Assembly: GCA_937625935.1 (NCBI GenBank)
Contig: OW569352.1
Span: 548,712-612,711, forward strand
Reading direction: 5' to 3'
Length of the DNA stretch: 64,000 nt
From: Tetramitus jugosus
Lineage: Eukaryota > Heterolobosea > Eutetramitea > Acrasida > Vahlkampfiidae
Shown here: piece after piece, positions 20,648-32,100 of the stretch
Numbering within the stretch: position 1 is the stretch's first letter
Layout: every line of letters starts with the position of its first letter
The notes under the pieces: generated by a model
Database searches by the model: none
Told to the model about the DNA's origin: nothing
What the model saw: the letters and a program-made list of their open reading frames with translations, nothing else
Translations under genes and position numbers: made by a program

Positions 20648-22171
20648 TTATTCTTCTTCAGCAGCCTTCTTTGATGCACGTTTTTTCAACTGATTCAGCT
20701 CTCGTTTCATACCTAGCATCTCGCGATTCATATTCACGAGCACACGCATCACCTCTTTGTGCCGTCGATCATTGGCCGAGTCCAACATGCTTAGTCTGAA
20801 TGCTTCATCATCCGACTCCGATTCCTCATCATCGTCTTCATCACCATTCGAAACAGTGACAGCATTCACAAACTTCTTCAACGCACGAGATGTTGTCTTT
20901 GGATCAGCCTCGTGCCTCTGCCTCTTTGCCACATACTTGCTCATGGAACATAGACCACATGCCATATCCGCCAAAATACTATAGTTGGTCTTCTTTCGAC
21001 TAGGATCACTATTCGTCTGCAACAAACTCTCAAATATCACACCAGTGAAAACATTGAGCAAAATGAACAATGAAAAACATTCAATCGATCCAAAATAGAG
21101 CCAAATAAACGCACAACTAAACGATGACTGCTCACACATGGGCACTACGATATCAGAGCTCCAACCATCGGATGAAATGACTTGCAACATGGCAAAGAAT
21201 GAATTCTCAACATTGTTGAACCGATCTCGACAAATTTCACAATTGGCAGACGAACTACCAGAATGGAACAAATTGGGATTGAACAGGAAAAAGCTCAATA
21301 AACTAGCTCCGTACAGCAAACATGCACAAAACATTAAAACAATCAACACTGTTTCAAACGCATTCTTCATCTGACGAATGAGACTGTGCAACGCAGGTGT
21401 TGCAAGCAAAAAGATGGCAATTCTCATGGTAATAATCGATCCCAACAGAGTCGAAGTCACCATTTGATCCCTCTTTGCAATCACAACGATACTAGATGCG
21501 AGTCGTATGTACGCATACAAATCCAGTGCAAAGCTAACCCAAACAATGAAAAATTCTGCCAAGTTCCGTATCCGTACACCCTTGTTTTGGCGCCAAAAAA
21601 AATGCGCGCCATTAAAAATCATGCGCGAACTCACTTCGACACAAAACCAAGTGCTCATCAACATGTAAACAGAAGACAGAGAGAATGCCAAGTAGTGAAC
21701 AACATGAGATTTCGAAGTCGTGTTCCGTTCAAACAACGTTTTTGATATCATTGATAAACCAATGGCCAACAGTGTGAGAACAATGCTCATGAGATGAAAC
21801 ACTTGAGAGTTGATGATTCTTCGAATTCGTTTCGTGAGTTTATAAGAACAAAGTGATCCTAACAGTGATGATGATGATGATGATGGTGTTTTGGTTGTTG
21901 TGGTGATTGTGGTAGTGCGAGGAGAGTTGTATTGATCATCATCCATTTCATCATTATTGTTGTTATCAGTGTTGTTAATGTGTTGGTAGAGTCTATTGGT
22001 GGTGGTGGTGGTAGTGGTGGTTGAGTGAGATTTGATAGTGTTGTTGTTGTTGTGATTGGATAAGAGAGGGAGTGTGGAGTCGCTAGTGAGTGGAGAAGTG
22101 GTGGTGGTGGTGTCATCATCATTATTCAGATGTGAGCGACCTTTTGTCGGCGTTCGACTGTTGTGTTTCAT
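20648..22171 (-). CDS. Single-domain six-TM voltage-gated-like cation channel, 507 aa
   Basis: After a 115-residue Thr/Asn/Ser-rich N-terminus there are six hydrophobic spans in the order of a voltage-gated channel domain: S1 near VFHLMSIVLTLLAIGLSM, S2 near VVHYLAFSLSSVYMLM, S3 near FFIVWVSFALDLYAYI, a weak S4 (TMRIAIFLLATPALHSLIRQM), S5 near TVLIVLMFCACLLYGASLL and S6 near CFSLFILLNVFTGVIFESLL. The pore loop reads AMLQVISSDGWSSDIV, with a Ser-Asp-Gly-Trp filter that resembles the T-x-D/E-x-W type of CatSper and bacterial Nav-like channels. Two cysteine pairs (CEIC, and Cys before and after EQSSFS) flank the pore. The C-terminus is a charged coiled coil. S4 has few regular arginines, so voltage sensing may be weak. 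Ca2+ or Na+ selectivity cannot be assigned. Confidence 0.8.
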   Translation of the reverse strand: MKHNSRTPTKGRSHLNNDDDTTTTTSPLTSDSTLPLLSNHNNNNTIKSHSTTTTTTTTNRLYQHINNTDNNNNDEMDDDQYNSPRTTTITTTTKTPSSSSSSLLGSLCSYKLTKRIRRIINSQVFHLMSIVLTLLAIGLSMISKTLFERNTTSKSHVVHYLAFSLSSVYMLMSTWFCVEVSSRMIFNGAHFFWRQNKGVRIRNLAEFFIVWVSFALDLYAYIRLASSIVVIAKRDQMVTSTLLGSIITMRIAIFLLATPALHSLIRQMKNAFETVLIVLMFCACLLYGASLLSFFLFNPNLFHSGSSSANCEICRDRFNNVENSFFAMLQVISSDGWSSDIVVPMCEQSSFSCAFIWLYFGSIECFSLFILLNVFTGVIFESLLQTNSDPSRKKTNYSILADMACGLCSMSKYVAKRQRHEADPKTTSRALKKFVNAVTVSNGDEDDDEESESDDEAFRLSMLDSANDRRHKEVMRVLVNMNREMLGMKRELNQLKKRASKKAAEEE

Positions 22172-22632
22172 TTTTTATGGGTTTTCTGGGGTGATGTCTT
22201 CCGTGATTTTTGGTTTTATTGATTTTCAGTTTTTGTGCGCTCGGGCAATCACTTTTCATGATCTTGGAATGCGCGGTTTTCTTCTCAGTGGTTAAATGTC
22301 GTCATTGGTGTCATCTGCTTGCCCTCGAACAACAATTAAGACAGAATTTTTAAGTCAAGCTGTTTGTCCCTTTCTTCCTTGCCTTCTGGTGCTGAAGAAT
22401 CCAAGAGTCTCGAGATTTCCTCAGACCTTAAAGAAGCATAGCAACAGTTTGTCAACCCTTTGAGGAATCGTTTTTCGTTTCTTCTTGGTTGACCGTCAAG
22501 TAACTGACCAAAAACATATATAGGTTTCATGCATTTACCCATAGATCAGGGAATGTTCAAGAGTTCTCAACCCAACATCGAGGTTCCCTCCTTAAGATTG
22601 TTTTATTCAACCCATATTCCGATATATGTATA
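22172..22632. other. Divergent intergenic region (channel / adenylate kinase)
   Basis: Promoter region between two diverging genes. Only short frames without protein-like character are present. Nothing else seen. Confidence 0.45.
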
Positions 22633-24081
22633 ATGTTGGAAGTAAAATTTCTCTCCCAAAAAAGGCCGATCAACTACGACACAACAAATTTCCATCACAA
22701 CAGGATGAGTGAGATGAAACTGAGCTCCCAAGAAGAGAAACAATTTAAGAATGTAGTAACTGATTATTTGAATAAGCACGATTTGAACTTGTTGTTCAGT
22801 CAAATGATGATGCACTTGCATATCGACAAGCCTAAAGACCCCGTAGCTTATCTTCATCAATTCTTGAAGAAGCACAAGGACAACTATAGAAAAAGTTTTC
22901 GTCGAGTATTCCTTATTGGACAACCATTGAGTCAATATAACCAAGTAGCGTCAGATTTGAATGCTAGAGGATTTACAGACATGGAAGTGATTACCATGCA
23001 ACAATTGTTGCTCCAATCAGAAGCATCCTCCGTAATAGACACCTCGGACCTTGACATACCTACTGTTGTGTTTACCGGGAAAGAACTATGTACATTGTTG
23101 AGAATGTTTAATGATCATTCTGATAGTCGTGAGTCAGTTGTTCGCAATGGGTTCATCTTGAGTGGATTTCCTCAGACAAGAGAACAGGCACTTTCGCTTC
23201 AAGAGGACGGCATCTTTCCCGATCGTCTGTTTGTTCTGGAGTTTAAGGACTCTAGAGAGTATGAGAGACGATTGAAGGCCGTTGAATATGACAAGAACAT
23301 ACAGCTCATGTTTTCTCATTATGAGAAAAACAAGCTAGGATTACTCAACGCCTTTGACAACAATATTACTACCCTGATAGATGCTGGACTGCCAATCACC
23401 ACTATTTTGAACAAAATAAGTGATGTACTACAGGGAAAGACAACTTCTCCGCCTCTTAAAATCATTATTATGGGTCCTCCTGCCGGCGGCAAGGGCACTG
23501 CTAGCGAGGTAATCAAGGAGCAGTATGGAGTGATTCATCTGAGCACAGGAGATATTTTGAGAGCTGAGATTCGAGGTAAAACAGCGTTGGGCGTTACTGC
23601 ACAGTCATTTATGGACAAGGGTGATCTTGTTCCTGATGACCTGATCATCAATATGATATCTCGTCGATTAAAGGAGCCTGATTGCACTGAAAAGGGGTGG
23701 CTGTTAGATGGATTTCCTCGTACAGCTTCACAAGCTCAATTCATGCAAGAGGCTGGGATACGCGCTAATGCAGTCTTGTTGCTCGAGTGTCCTGATGATA
23801 CTGTAATAGAGAGAATTAGCGGAAGGAGATCAGATCCAGTCACTGGCAACGTGTATCATATCAAGTATAATCCACCACCAACAGAGGAAATTGCTCAAAG
23901 GTTGGTTCAGAGGTCTGATGACACAGAAGACAAGCTCAAAATTCGATTGGGAAACTATTACGCCCAGGTCAATTCCATGCTTCAATACTTCCCTGGGATC
24001 GTGCACAGAATCAACGCCGCTATCTCAATGAACGAAGTGGCGTCCTCTGTTTTGACTGTTCTGAGCAAAGTCCAGACATAA
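22633..24081 (+). CDS. Adenylate kinase 8-like protein with one degenerate and one intact kinase domain, 482 aa
   Basis: The layout is that of AK8: an N-terminal RIIa/Dpy-30-like helical segment (LSSQMMMHLHIDKPKDPVAYLHQFL region), then two tandem adenylate kinase-like domains. The second (about 275-480) has an intact P-loop GPPAGGKGT starting at residue 281, HLSTGDILRAEI, LLDGFPRT and the lid arginines GRRSDP, so it should phosphorylate AMP with ATP. The first (about 88-265) keeps SGFPQTREQALSL, but its P-loop position (residue 96) reads GQPLSQYNQ and lacks the GxxGxGK pattern, so it cannot bind ATP in the usual way. AK8 belongs to cilia and flagella, which fits an amoeboflagellate. The ATG at 22633 is used; a later Met at 22705 (MSEMKLSSQ) is an alternative start. 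Confidence 0.85.
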   Translation: MLEVKFLSQKRPINYDTTNFHHNRMSEMKLSSQEEKQFKNVVTDYLNKHDLNLLFSQMMMHLHIDKPKDPVAYLHQFLKKHKDNYRKSFRRVFLIGQPLSQYNQVASDLNARGFTDMEVITMQQLLLQSEASSVIDTSDLDIPTVVFTGKELCTLLRMFNDHSDSRESVVRNGFILSGFPQTREQALSLQEDGIFPDRLFVLEFKDSREYERRLKAVEYDKNIQLMFSHYEKNKLGLLNAFDNNITTLIDAGLPITTILNKISDVLQGKTTSPPLKIIIMGPPAGGKGTASEVIKEQYGVIHLSTGDILRAEIRGKTALGVTAQSFMDKGDLVPDDLIINMISRRLKEPDCTEKGWLLDGFPRTASQAQFMQEAGIRANAVLLLECPDDTVIERISGRRSDPVTGNVYHIKYNPPPTEEIAQRLVQRSDDTEDKLKIRLGNYYAQVNSMLQYFPGIVHRINAAISMNEVASSVLTVLSKVQT

Positions 24082-24178
24082 ACAAGCGCCAATAAACCCG
24101 ATAGTGACTCTTCGCAGTGATTCCCCGAACAACCACTACGAAAAAACGTCTTTGAGCTCTTCAAAGAACAAATCGAGG

Positions 24179-25528
24179 ATGCCTGCTGCTTCATCATTTC
24201 CCAGTAACTATTCGACGAACAATTCCGATCATGTTACTCAATTTAATCAAAGTATATCGGTCGTTGTTCCTCAATTTTCAGCCGCCCATTCGAATCAACA
24301 GCACAGTGTAAGGAAATCTTTCAGTGATTTTGAACCGAGGTCCCAATCAGACACGTTTAGCTTCATGAACAAGATATCAATGAACCAGAACAAAGTTCAA
24401 TTTCGTCGACAGTTGCAGAGAGAAACGCCATCCAACTATGTACCATCAGTGATGAAGAACATGACCACATGGCCCAATAATACTGGATCAAACCCTCATG
24501 CAACGTTTAGAGCGAAGAGCGAGACCTCTCTGAGACCAAGGAATCATCGTATTCTAAAATCTGAATCCACGGGTGACATTACCGCTTATTTTAGATCGAA
24601 TACAGCTGATCCTTTGCACAAGTCACAGCAGACTCTGGCAACAAAAACAAGTACTCGTACTTCATCTTCTCTGAAGCGAACTGAGTCGTTTTCTCCCAGT
24701 CGAGAGGAACATCAAGAATATGGCCCGTTACAACCTCTATCTTCGCCTACAATTCAACAGCTGATATCTCGAGCAGAAGCACCGTTCATCAAACGGATGA
24801 AAAAAGTTCAGAAAAAGTCCAGCAACCCCTTGGACTTGCCCATTGGTCTGGTATTTGACTATGTAGCACCTCAACCAACATTTCCTCATCAAACATCAGC
24901 CCCTCCCTCTCCTATGTCTAGTGCGAGGAGAGCTCTGAATGACTCGAAGAAAAAAAAGAATACGCCCATTGAAATATTGCCAATATTTCAAGAAGATCCA
25001 GTACTCCCAATAGACCATGAACAAAAGGAACAACAAGAGATCACGCTCTCCACACCTCGTTCAGCTAGAAGAATGTCATCCTCTTCATACAACCAACAGA
25101 GGAAGAATATGAGTCTCCGGGAGCATCGTCAACAGAAAGTAATAGCATCTAGTCAAACTGAACTAACAGCATTCTCCGAGAACAACCGAATGTCAGTCAG
25201 TGCAGAACCAGCTCCTCTAAACGACAAACAACCCACTCCCCAGGTACAAATCAAGATTGAGTTACCTTCGAATATTCGCAAGCTGACGGCAACCAGAGTT
25301 TCCACAGCAAATCATCAACCCAACCAGCATCATCATTCGGCAACTAAAAGGAAACTGACCACAACAAGCAACAGCACCGAAGAGAAAAGGTTCTTGAAGC
25401 TCAACCTGAGTCCCAAGTTGCAGCTGAAACCAGACTTCTCCTCTGGAGACAGCATGCTCAGTGGCTGGTCAGATCCGAACGAGGACAATCTGGACGACAA
25501 TGACATGATGCGCTTCATTCGTCCATGA
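24179..25528 (+). CDS. Disordered Ser/Pro/Gln-rich protein of unknown function, 449 aa
   Basis: The open frame extends upstream to a GTG at 24104, but the first ATG is 24179 (MPAASSFPSNYST). The gene follows the adenylate kinase on the same strand with 97 bases between stop and ATG. The protein has no membrane span or globular domain that I recognise. It is rich in Ser, Gln, Asn and basic residues, with repeated SxSP, TPRSARR and SPxR-like sites of the kind found in cell-cycle kinase or microtubule-associated substrates. A less disordered part is IQQLISRAEAPFIKRM. A flagellar or cytoskeletal role is possible from its neighbour but is not shown by the sequence. Confidence 0.7.
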   Translation: MPAASSFPSNYSTNNSDHVTQFNQSISVVVPQFSAAHSNQQHSVRKSFSDFEPRSQSDTFSFMNKISMNQNKVQFRRQLQRETPSNYVPSVMKNMTTWPNNTGSNPHATFRAKSETSLRPRNHRILKSESTGDITAYFRSNTADPLHKSQQTLATKTSTRTSSSLKRTESFSPSREEHQEYGPLQPLSSPTIQQLISRAEAPFIKRMKKVQKKSSNPLDLPIGLVFDYVAPQPTFPHQTSAPPSPMSSARRALNDSKKKKNTPIEILPIFQEDPVLPIDHEQKEQQEITLSTPRSARRMSSSSYNQQRKNMSLREHRQQKVIASSQTELTAFSENNRMSVSAEPAPLNDKQPTPQVQIKIELPSNIRKLTATRVSTANHQPNQHHHSATKRKLTTTSNSTEEKRFLKLNLSPKLQLKPDFSSGDSMLSGWSDPNEDNLDDNDMMRFIRP

Positions 25529-25611
25529 ACGAGAGAAAAAATGGCGTGTCACTTAAAAGACAATCTACAGATGCAAACCTAACCAAAAAATACATTTCCA
25601 TATTTATTTGC

Positions 25612-26247
25612 TTAGTTTTCGTAGACCCACTTGTTTTGAGCTGGTTCCCAAGTGCAGACCTCATCTGGCTTGAACCACAAGGCAATCTCAGTTTGAGCAT
25701 TGTCTGTGGTGTCAGATCCGTGAATGGTGTTTCTGCCAATATCAACAGAGTAGGATCCTCTGATGGTACCTGGAGCAGATGTCAATGGGTTGGTCTCACC
25801 AATCAAGACACGAGAGTACTTGACAACTCCCTTACCTTCCCAGACCATAGCAACAACAGGGCCGCTGGATGACATGTAGTTGACAAGACCATTGTAGAAT
25901 GGTCTAGCCTTCAAGTCATCATAATGTTGAGAAGCCAATTCGTGGCTAGGAACCAACATCTTGACAGCAACCAAAACGTATCCCTTGTCTTCCATCTTCT
26001 TGATAATTTTTCCGACCAATTGTCTTTGGACACCGTCAGGCTTGATCATCAAAAAAGTTCTTTCGTGCTTGGTGCCTGGCAAGCCTTGGAATGGAATGTT
26101 CTTCTCATCAGCAAACAACAAGCTTTGAGAGTTGTTGTTGGAGGTGAACAAGTGTCTGTTGTTGTGAGCAACGTAGGCGGTGGAAGCAAGAGCAGCACCA
26201 GAGAGGGCAACCTTGGACAATGGGATTCTTCTAATGGCAGAGAACAT
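25612..26247 (-). CDS. Nucleoside diphosphate kinase with mitochondrial-type presequence, 211 aa
   Basis: Residues about 60-211 are a complete group I NDP kinase: [18 protein letters not shown], the RPFYNGLV segment, the Kpn-loop region, and the active-site NTIHGSD with the phosphorylated histidine at about residue 176, ending in the usual WVYEN. The enzyme transfers the terminal phosphate between nucleoside triphosphates and diphosphates through phosphohistidine. The first 60 residues are an extension rich in Arg, Ser and Ala and without acidic residues at the start ([19 protein letters not shown]), which fits a mitochondrial targeting peptide or a signal anchor. The gene is highly codon-biased toward C/G-ending codons compared with its neighbours, suggesting strong expression. 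Confidence 0.95.
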   Translation of the reverse strand: MFSAIRRIPLSKVALSGAALASTAYVAHNNRHLFTSNNNSQSLLFADEKNIPFQGLPGTKHERTFLMIKPDGVQRQLVGKIIKKMEDKGYVLVAVKMLVPSHELASQHYDDLKARPFYNGLVNYMSSSGPVVAMVWEGKGVVKYSRVLIGETNPLTSAPGTIRGSYSVDIGRNTIHGSDTTDNAQTEIALWFKPDEVCTWEPAQNKWVYEN

Positions 26248-26451
26248 TTTATGAGTAGTTGGTTAGATCTTTGTTTTTGTTTGTTGTTGTTGAGGGTGTG
26301 TGGAATTTTGAGTAGAGGGTGGGCCTAAAAAAGAATCGCGAAATTTTTCTCGATGCCTTCAATCAATTTCATGATTGTTCACACATCGGAAAAACAAGAA
26401 GAACACAATAAAGAAAATCAATTATCATTTTGTGTGTGAACGAGAAAGAAC

Positions 26452-28935
26452 ATGCTACACTGTCGTCACCAACACACAATCGCCATGCATCTGTGCAGTC
26501 GACGAACCATCAACAACAACAAAATACCCTTCTTGTTCACATCATCCTCATCAATCAATGCACTGCTGCTGCTTCAGTCACCATCAATTGACAAAACACA
26601 TTCTTTTCATTCATTGGTGTACAATCATGCAAGAGCCAGCACAACAACTCCTCAAGCCAAACGAGGTGGAACCACTCAAAACAAGAGAGTAGCTACATCT
26701 GATTCTTCCAAAAAATCAATCAAATCATCAAAACTATCATCATCATTCTCATCTTCGACACAGAAACAGCAACAGTCGGGAGCAACAACAAAATCAAAAA
26801 CAACAGCAGTCAAGCAAACCAAGACGATTTCATCATCCGACATGTCAGAATTTGATAAATTGTTTCAATTTGATGAATCAGGTGAATATCAAAAACCGAT
26901 TGCACAGAAACGAAGCAACAATTACAGTAGCAATAACAATAATAACAACAAGAGTGAAGAAACAACAGGTGAAAAATCAATAGTCAAACAACAGAGAAGA
27001 AGTGAACAATTCATGAACAATATTCAATTGTTGAGAACGTTTGTCAAGCACAGTGAATACAAGGAAGCCCTCAATCTCTATCAAGGACCATTCAAAGAAC
27101 AAAAATTGCACATTCCAATCGAAGATTACACTCCATTTTTTCAACTGATATCAATCAAGATGCCATTCAGTGTAACTCTGTCCATTTACAATCGAATGAA
27201 GAAGGAGGGAGTGAAACCAACGATTCAAATTTTTCAATATTTGATGAATGCTTGTTCGGAAGCAAAGATTGAACCAGGTTCTCAGCATGTTTTGCGCGCT
27301 CACAAGATTATTACGGTAGATATGGTCAAATGGAAGATTGATCGATCTGTTTTTATTGTGAATTGCTTTTTAAAGTCGTGTGTGAACACTTTGGAGTGCT
27401 TGATGCAGTATCCAATGGATTTTGCTCAGAGTGGTATTCGATTGCCTCAATTGTGCGACATGGTTGATGAAGCGTATGATATTGTGAAGAAGAGTCCGTG
27501 GATTGATCGACGTCCAAAAAAGAATGGAGCAGAGCAAGAGCACGATGATGATGAGAGTGATGATATGATAATCGATGGAGAGGAAGAAGAGGAAGGTGAG
27601 AATGATCAAATTGTGAGCAATAACAGCAAGAAAAAGCCATTTGTCGCACGTGGCAAGAGCGGAATCAACAAATATAGCTCACAAAACAATGATAACTTAA
27701 GCAATAAGATGTCAATGAGTACGGAGCGAGAAGATGGTCATCAAGTGACGGATAGAGTAGTGAATCGTGCAGATAAATTCACATACAGCTTGCTCATCCA
27801 ATTTTATTCAAAGATTGGTGATATGAAGAAGGCATTCACTGTATTTGACGAAATGAAGAAACATTTCGAGGCACAATCAAATCCGGCAGCAATGCTCAAG
27901 GATCCAGTTTCTGGTCTTCTGAGGAAGCAGTCATTCGACAAAAAGAAAGAGAATTCGAGAACTGCTGCGGACTCCTTTATTTACAACACACTCATTAATG
28001 GATTCATTCAGAACAAGAAGGATCTGTTCCTTGTGTTTGAACTGTATAGAGAAATGATTGAGCAGTCTGAGATTCAACCAACATCTCATACCTTCTCTCT
28101 TCTGCTAACAACTGCAAGAATGATACACAACACACAGAGGGAGTATATGCGAGATCAGGATAGACCTACTAGACCAAAGACAGTTGTATTGACCAAGTTT
28201 TCTCCAGATGGCCCCACATCTGCAACTGACGTGAACAATTTTGGTGATCATCGGACGTTGGGAGCAGATCAATTGTTGCTGCTAAAGGACTTCCGCTTTG
28301 ATGACAAGATATTAGCAATTTATCAAGAGATGAAGATGCGTCTACTAGATCCAGAGATGCAACAAAAAGAATCCGAGAAGATGTTTGGTAAGGAGTTGGT
28401 GAGAAGGGCACAGGCCAACAACGACCCAACCAAGAACAAATCAAAGCTCGACGCTTATCTGATCAATCAGATGGCTCAGAGCTTAGCTCAAGGTGGTCAT
28501 GTGGATGAAGCATCCAACTTGGTTATGAATGTTCTGAAACCTCAATTCATGTTAATTACGCCTGTGACTTGCGTATTGCTGCTGCGTAAGGTCATCTCCA
28601 AGAAGTGTTACTCGCTCGAGCAATTCAACATATTTGCCAAACCAATCATGGCTCTCATGAGAGATCACATGTACACTGCTCACAAGAAAATGGACATGAT
28701 AACAACTGAGGATTTGGTTCAAATCGTGTATGTCATGCTCAAGAACTTTAAGAGTCATGCGATGGTTCAGGAGTTGTGCCAATATTGCTTTGAGCACTTT
28801 AAACTCAAGCTGCCAAATGATATGGTCGACAGTCAAGTTCCTGGAGCTCTAAGAGTAGAACTGAGACAACTATACAATCCTTCCCCACACCACCAAACAA
28901 CACAACAAGCTTCAGAGACATCCACCAACCAGTAA
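26452..28935 (+). CDS. Pentatricopeptide repeat protein, probably mitochondrial, 827 aa
   Basis: Several helical repeats with the PPR pattern are visible: IFQYLMNACSEAK, FTYSLLIQFYSKIGDMKKAFTVFDEMK near residue 445-470, and FIYNTLINGF followed by VFELYREM near 505-535. PPR proteins bind organellar RNA in a modular way and act in its stability, processing or translation. The N-terminus is rich in Arg, His and Ser with almost no acid (MLHCRHQHTIAMHLCSRRT), as in mitochondrial presequences. Long Ser/Lys, Gln/Thr and Asp/Glu low-complexity inserts (about 75-185 and 355-420) interrupt the repeats. The precise target is unknown. The gene diverges from the NDP kinase across 204 bases. Confidence 0.85.
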   Translation: MLHCRHQHTIAMHLCSRRTINNNKIPFLFTSSSSINALLLLQSPSIDKTHSFHSLVYNHARASTTTPQAKRGGTTQNKRVATSDSSKKSIKSSKLSSSFSSSTQKQQQSGATTKSKTTAVKQTKTISSSDMSEFDKLFQFDESGEYQKPIAQKRSNNYSSNNNNNNKSEETTGEKSIVKQQRRSEQFMNNIQLLRTFVKHSEYKEALNLYQGPFKEQKLHIPIEDYTPFFQLISIKMPFSVTLSIYNRMKKEGVKPTIQIFQYLMNACSEAKIEPGSQHVLRAHKIITVDMVKWKIDRSVFIVNCFLKSCVNTLECLMQYPMDFAQSGIRLPQLCDMVDEAYDIVKKSPWIDRRPKKNGAEQEHDDDESDDMIIDGEEEEEGENDQIVSNNSKKKPFVARGKSGINKYSSQNNDNLSNKMSMSTEREDGHQVTDRVVNRADKFTYSLLIQFYSKIGDMKKAFTVFDEMKKHFEAQSNPAAMLKDPVSGLLRKQSFDKKKENSRTAADSFIYNTLINGFIQNKKDLFLVFELYREMIEQSEIQPTSHTFSLLLTTARMIHNTQREYMRDQDRPTRPKTVVLTKFSPDGPTSATDVNNFGDHRTLGADQLLLLKDFRFDDKILAIYQEMKMRLLDPEMQQKESEKMFGKELVRRAQANNDPTKNKSKLDAYLINQMAQSLAQGGHVDEASNLVMNVLKPQFMLITPVTCVLLLRKVISKKCYSLEQFNIFAKPIMALMRDHMYTAHKKMDMITTEDLVQIVYVMLKNFKSHAMVQELCQYCFEHFKLKLPNDMVDSQVPGALRVELRQLYNPSPHHQTTQQASETSTNQ

Positions 28936-29121
28936 AAACATCAAGCTAGCTCCTTCCAGTTCGCCAATCACCTTCGCCTATTCTTTTTTCCCGAAACGTC
29001 AGAAAACCACACACCTTGTTCGCCAGCATCGAACAGCAAGCTCGAGACAACAAAAACCTCACACAAAATATTTATTCTTATCACTACCAACAACATCAAC
29101 AATCAAAAAAAAAATAACGAG

Positions 29122-32100
29122 ATGGGAAATCAACTGTTAAAAGAGTACACTGTCAGTGATCAACCTGTTGCGAGTGGTGGACCTCATTTCCTATGGAAAA
29201 TATTCAACGGTGTCAACAAAACAACGAGAGAAGATGTGAGCATCTTCATTTGCAACATTAGAGACATTGAACAAAAATTTGGTTCAAAAAACGTGGAAAG
29301 TGTCATTAGTCGATTCAGGCATGAATCACAAGTGTTGAGCAAATTGAGACATCCATTGATACTTCATCCGTTGCAACCACTGTTGGAAACAAAGGATCAA
29401 ATCGCAATGGTCACTGAACCTGTTCTTGGTAGTTTGTCCAATATTTTGTTGAAACAATTTGAGGGAATACCGAATGTGCCACCTGCCATGAAATCATTTT
29501 CATTATTGGATGTTGAGGTATGTGTGCATGTAGTGTTTGTGTTTGTGTGTGTGATGGTGACGGGTTTTTTTTTGACTAACAACTATTGATTTGCTTATTT
29601 GTCTGTTGATATTTTGAACAATGAATTGGATTATTGATGATTAATGATAGCTCAAGTATGGAATGTGTCAAGTGATGGAAGTGCTTGCATTCTGTCATCA
29701 AAATGCCAAAATTATTCATGCCAATCTCAATCCACAAAATATTTATTTAACACCAAAGGGACATTGGAAGATTTCTGGTTTTCATTTCTCAATTTGTCAT
29801 CCGACTACGACAGGATTCACACCTATTCCAAAACTGATTGGCAACAATGATTTTATTCCCTTTTTGGATTATGTGGCTCCAGAGTACGCACTAGAGTCTC
29901 ATCTGTCCAATGAGAGTGATGTTTTTTCGTTTGCAATGACCTATGCTCAATTGTTGGTTGCGCACTATACGAACAAATCGGAAAGCATCTTGAATACCTA
30001 TCAAGCGAGAGATACCTATGTGACGCGGATGAACTCGTTAGCGACCATTTTGGATGACAAGTTGTCCTTTTTGTACAATGAAACGTTGGCTGCTGGGTCC
30101 ATTATTGAGAGCATAAAGAGAGCTACTCTGCCGAATCACAAGGAACGAACGACATCTCAATTTATATTGAACAATTGCGAATTATTGTTTGGAGAGGAAG
30201 TGAAAGCATTACGATTTTTGAGTAATATGAACATGAGAGAGCCGGTGAAAAAGGCAACCTTTTTGCAATCTCTGCTCCCAATGTTGAAACAAAAAAAGTT
30301 GAACGATAACACGAATACGAGCACTGAGGATGACTCGGACGATGGCGACTTTTTGATACCGACAAGAACTGTGTTGCAAAAGGTGCTTCCTCCATTGCTC
30401 AATGAATGTAAAGATGTGAAGATGTGTCTGTTTGCATTGCCTAATATTCTGGCAATATGTACGAGAATATCTCAGGCTCAATTCAGTCAATTGGTTCTAC
30501 CTACTGTTCAAAAGAATTGTTTGGTTCTTCCATTGCCTGATTTGCCTCAAAAACCGATATCTGCTGCGCCTCAAGTATCACCAAAGGTGCCCCATATGGT
30601 GTTGAGACACTTGAATATTCTTTGGTCCAAAACAACAGAAGCTGAACAAAAGAGTTACATTGTTCCATTTTTGTTGCAGGCTCTACAGTATCATGCGAAT
30701 GCTGACATCCAAATGGAGGCAATGAAGCGATCAGAAGAAGGTTTAAATTCGCACTTGATTGAATCCAATACATTTAAAACAATGTTCCTTCCACCAATCA
30801 GAGATGTGTGCGAGAGAACAAACAATGAACTTGTTCGAACGAATGCAATTGTATGTGTCGGCAAGTCTCTGGAGGAGCTCGATTCGACCACTATTGTGAA
30901 TCATGTGTTACCTATGGTTGAGAATGCTCTTGTAAAGAATCCTCGTCACGCCAGTGCACCACTTCTCATGAGTTGTGTCGGTGTCATGAGAAAAATAAGT
31001 GAGCTACTAGTGCCAGGAAAATCAAGTGGTGATGGATTCGGAAACCACCAATTCCTCATTGTGATGGCCTCTCGTGTGCTTCCTGCTGTATTGCCTGTCG
31101 CTACCCAAAGAGCACTAAATTCCTCACAGTTCAAGAAGTACATGAAAGCTGTGAGATCAATGATGGATAAGATCGAAGCCGCACGTGCACAAGAGTTCGA
31201 AGAGACAAACAAACAATACCCTCTATTGTCACAAGCCAACACTCATTCAGAACCATTTGAAGACGATGATCCAACAATTGCTGATGAGATGACTGAGGAT
31301 CCATTCCAGAATTCTGTTATAGAAAGACTGCCAAGCGTGTCATCTGTGAAATCATCATTCACTCCAGCAACCAGCTCAACAGCACGGAAGACCATGGATA
31401 CGGCACCACCAACTCAGACTTCACCACAACCCGAACCACAACCTACGATTGTTCAAAGACCGGTTGCGCCACCAGCAGAGGTTCAGCTGCCCACACATTC
31501 AAACAACCCAATTCACAAGTTGCTTACAGAGACTCCAGTACCACAGAAGAAGCAAAATATATTCTTCCAGGGTGGTGACGAAGATGACCTGGATGAAACT
31601 GCTGATACAAATGTAGATAGCGAAGAGGCAGAAGCTATTCGGCGAGACAAAGAAATGGAGCGATTATCCATGCTTATTGATCGGGCTGAACAGAATCACG
31701 AGTTTGACAATTTGTTGAATAGAATAGACGATGCTCCAGATCTAGCTCCTTTGAACACCCCAGTAGATGACTTTGGATACAACTATGGTATGGAATCAAC
31801 AACCCATGCAGTAACAAGCAACAATGTCACCGATCAGATCCTGTATCCAGACAGAGGAGGGGCAATGATGAGAGACGACCATTACAGTTCACCATCACAA
31901 CAACAACAGCAACCACAACAAGTACAACAGCAACAACCTGCTCCTGAAGTGACTCAATCAGATGACCACTTTGATCGTCTCTTGAATCAGTACAATGGCA
32001 CTGGATCACAGGCATCAACTGGAGGTCTTTACTCCTCTTCAACAAATGATTTCTGGGGAGCTCCTTCAAATGCTGCTCCAACTGGCAACACAAGGCAAAA

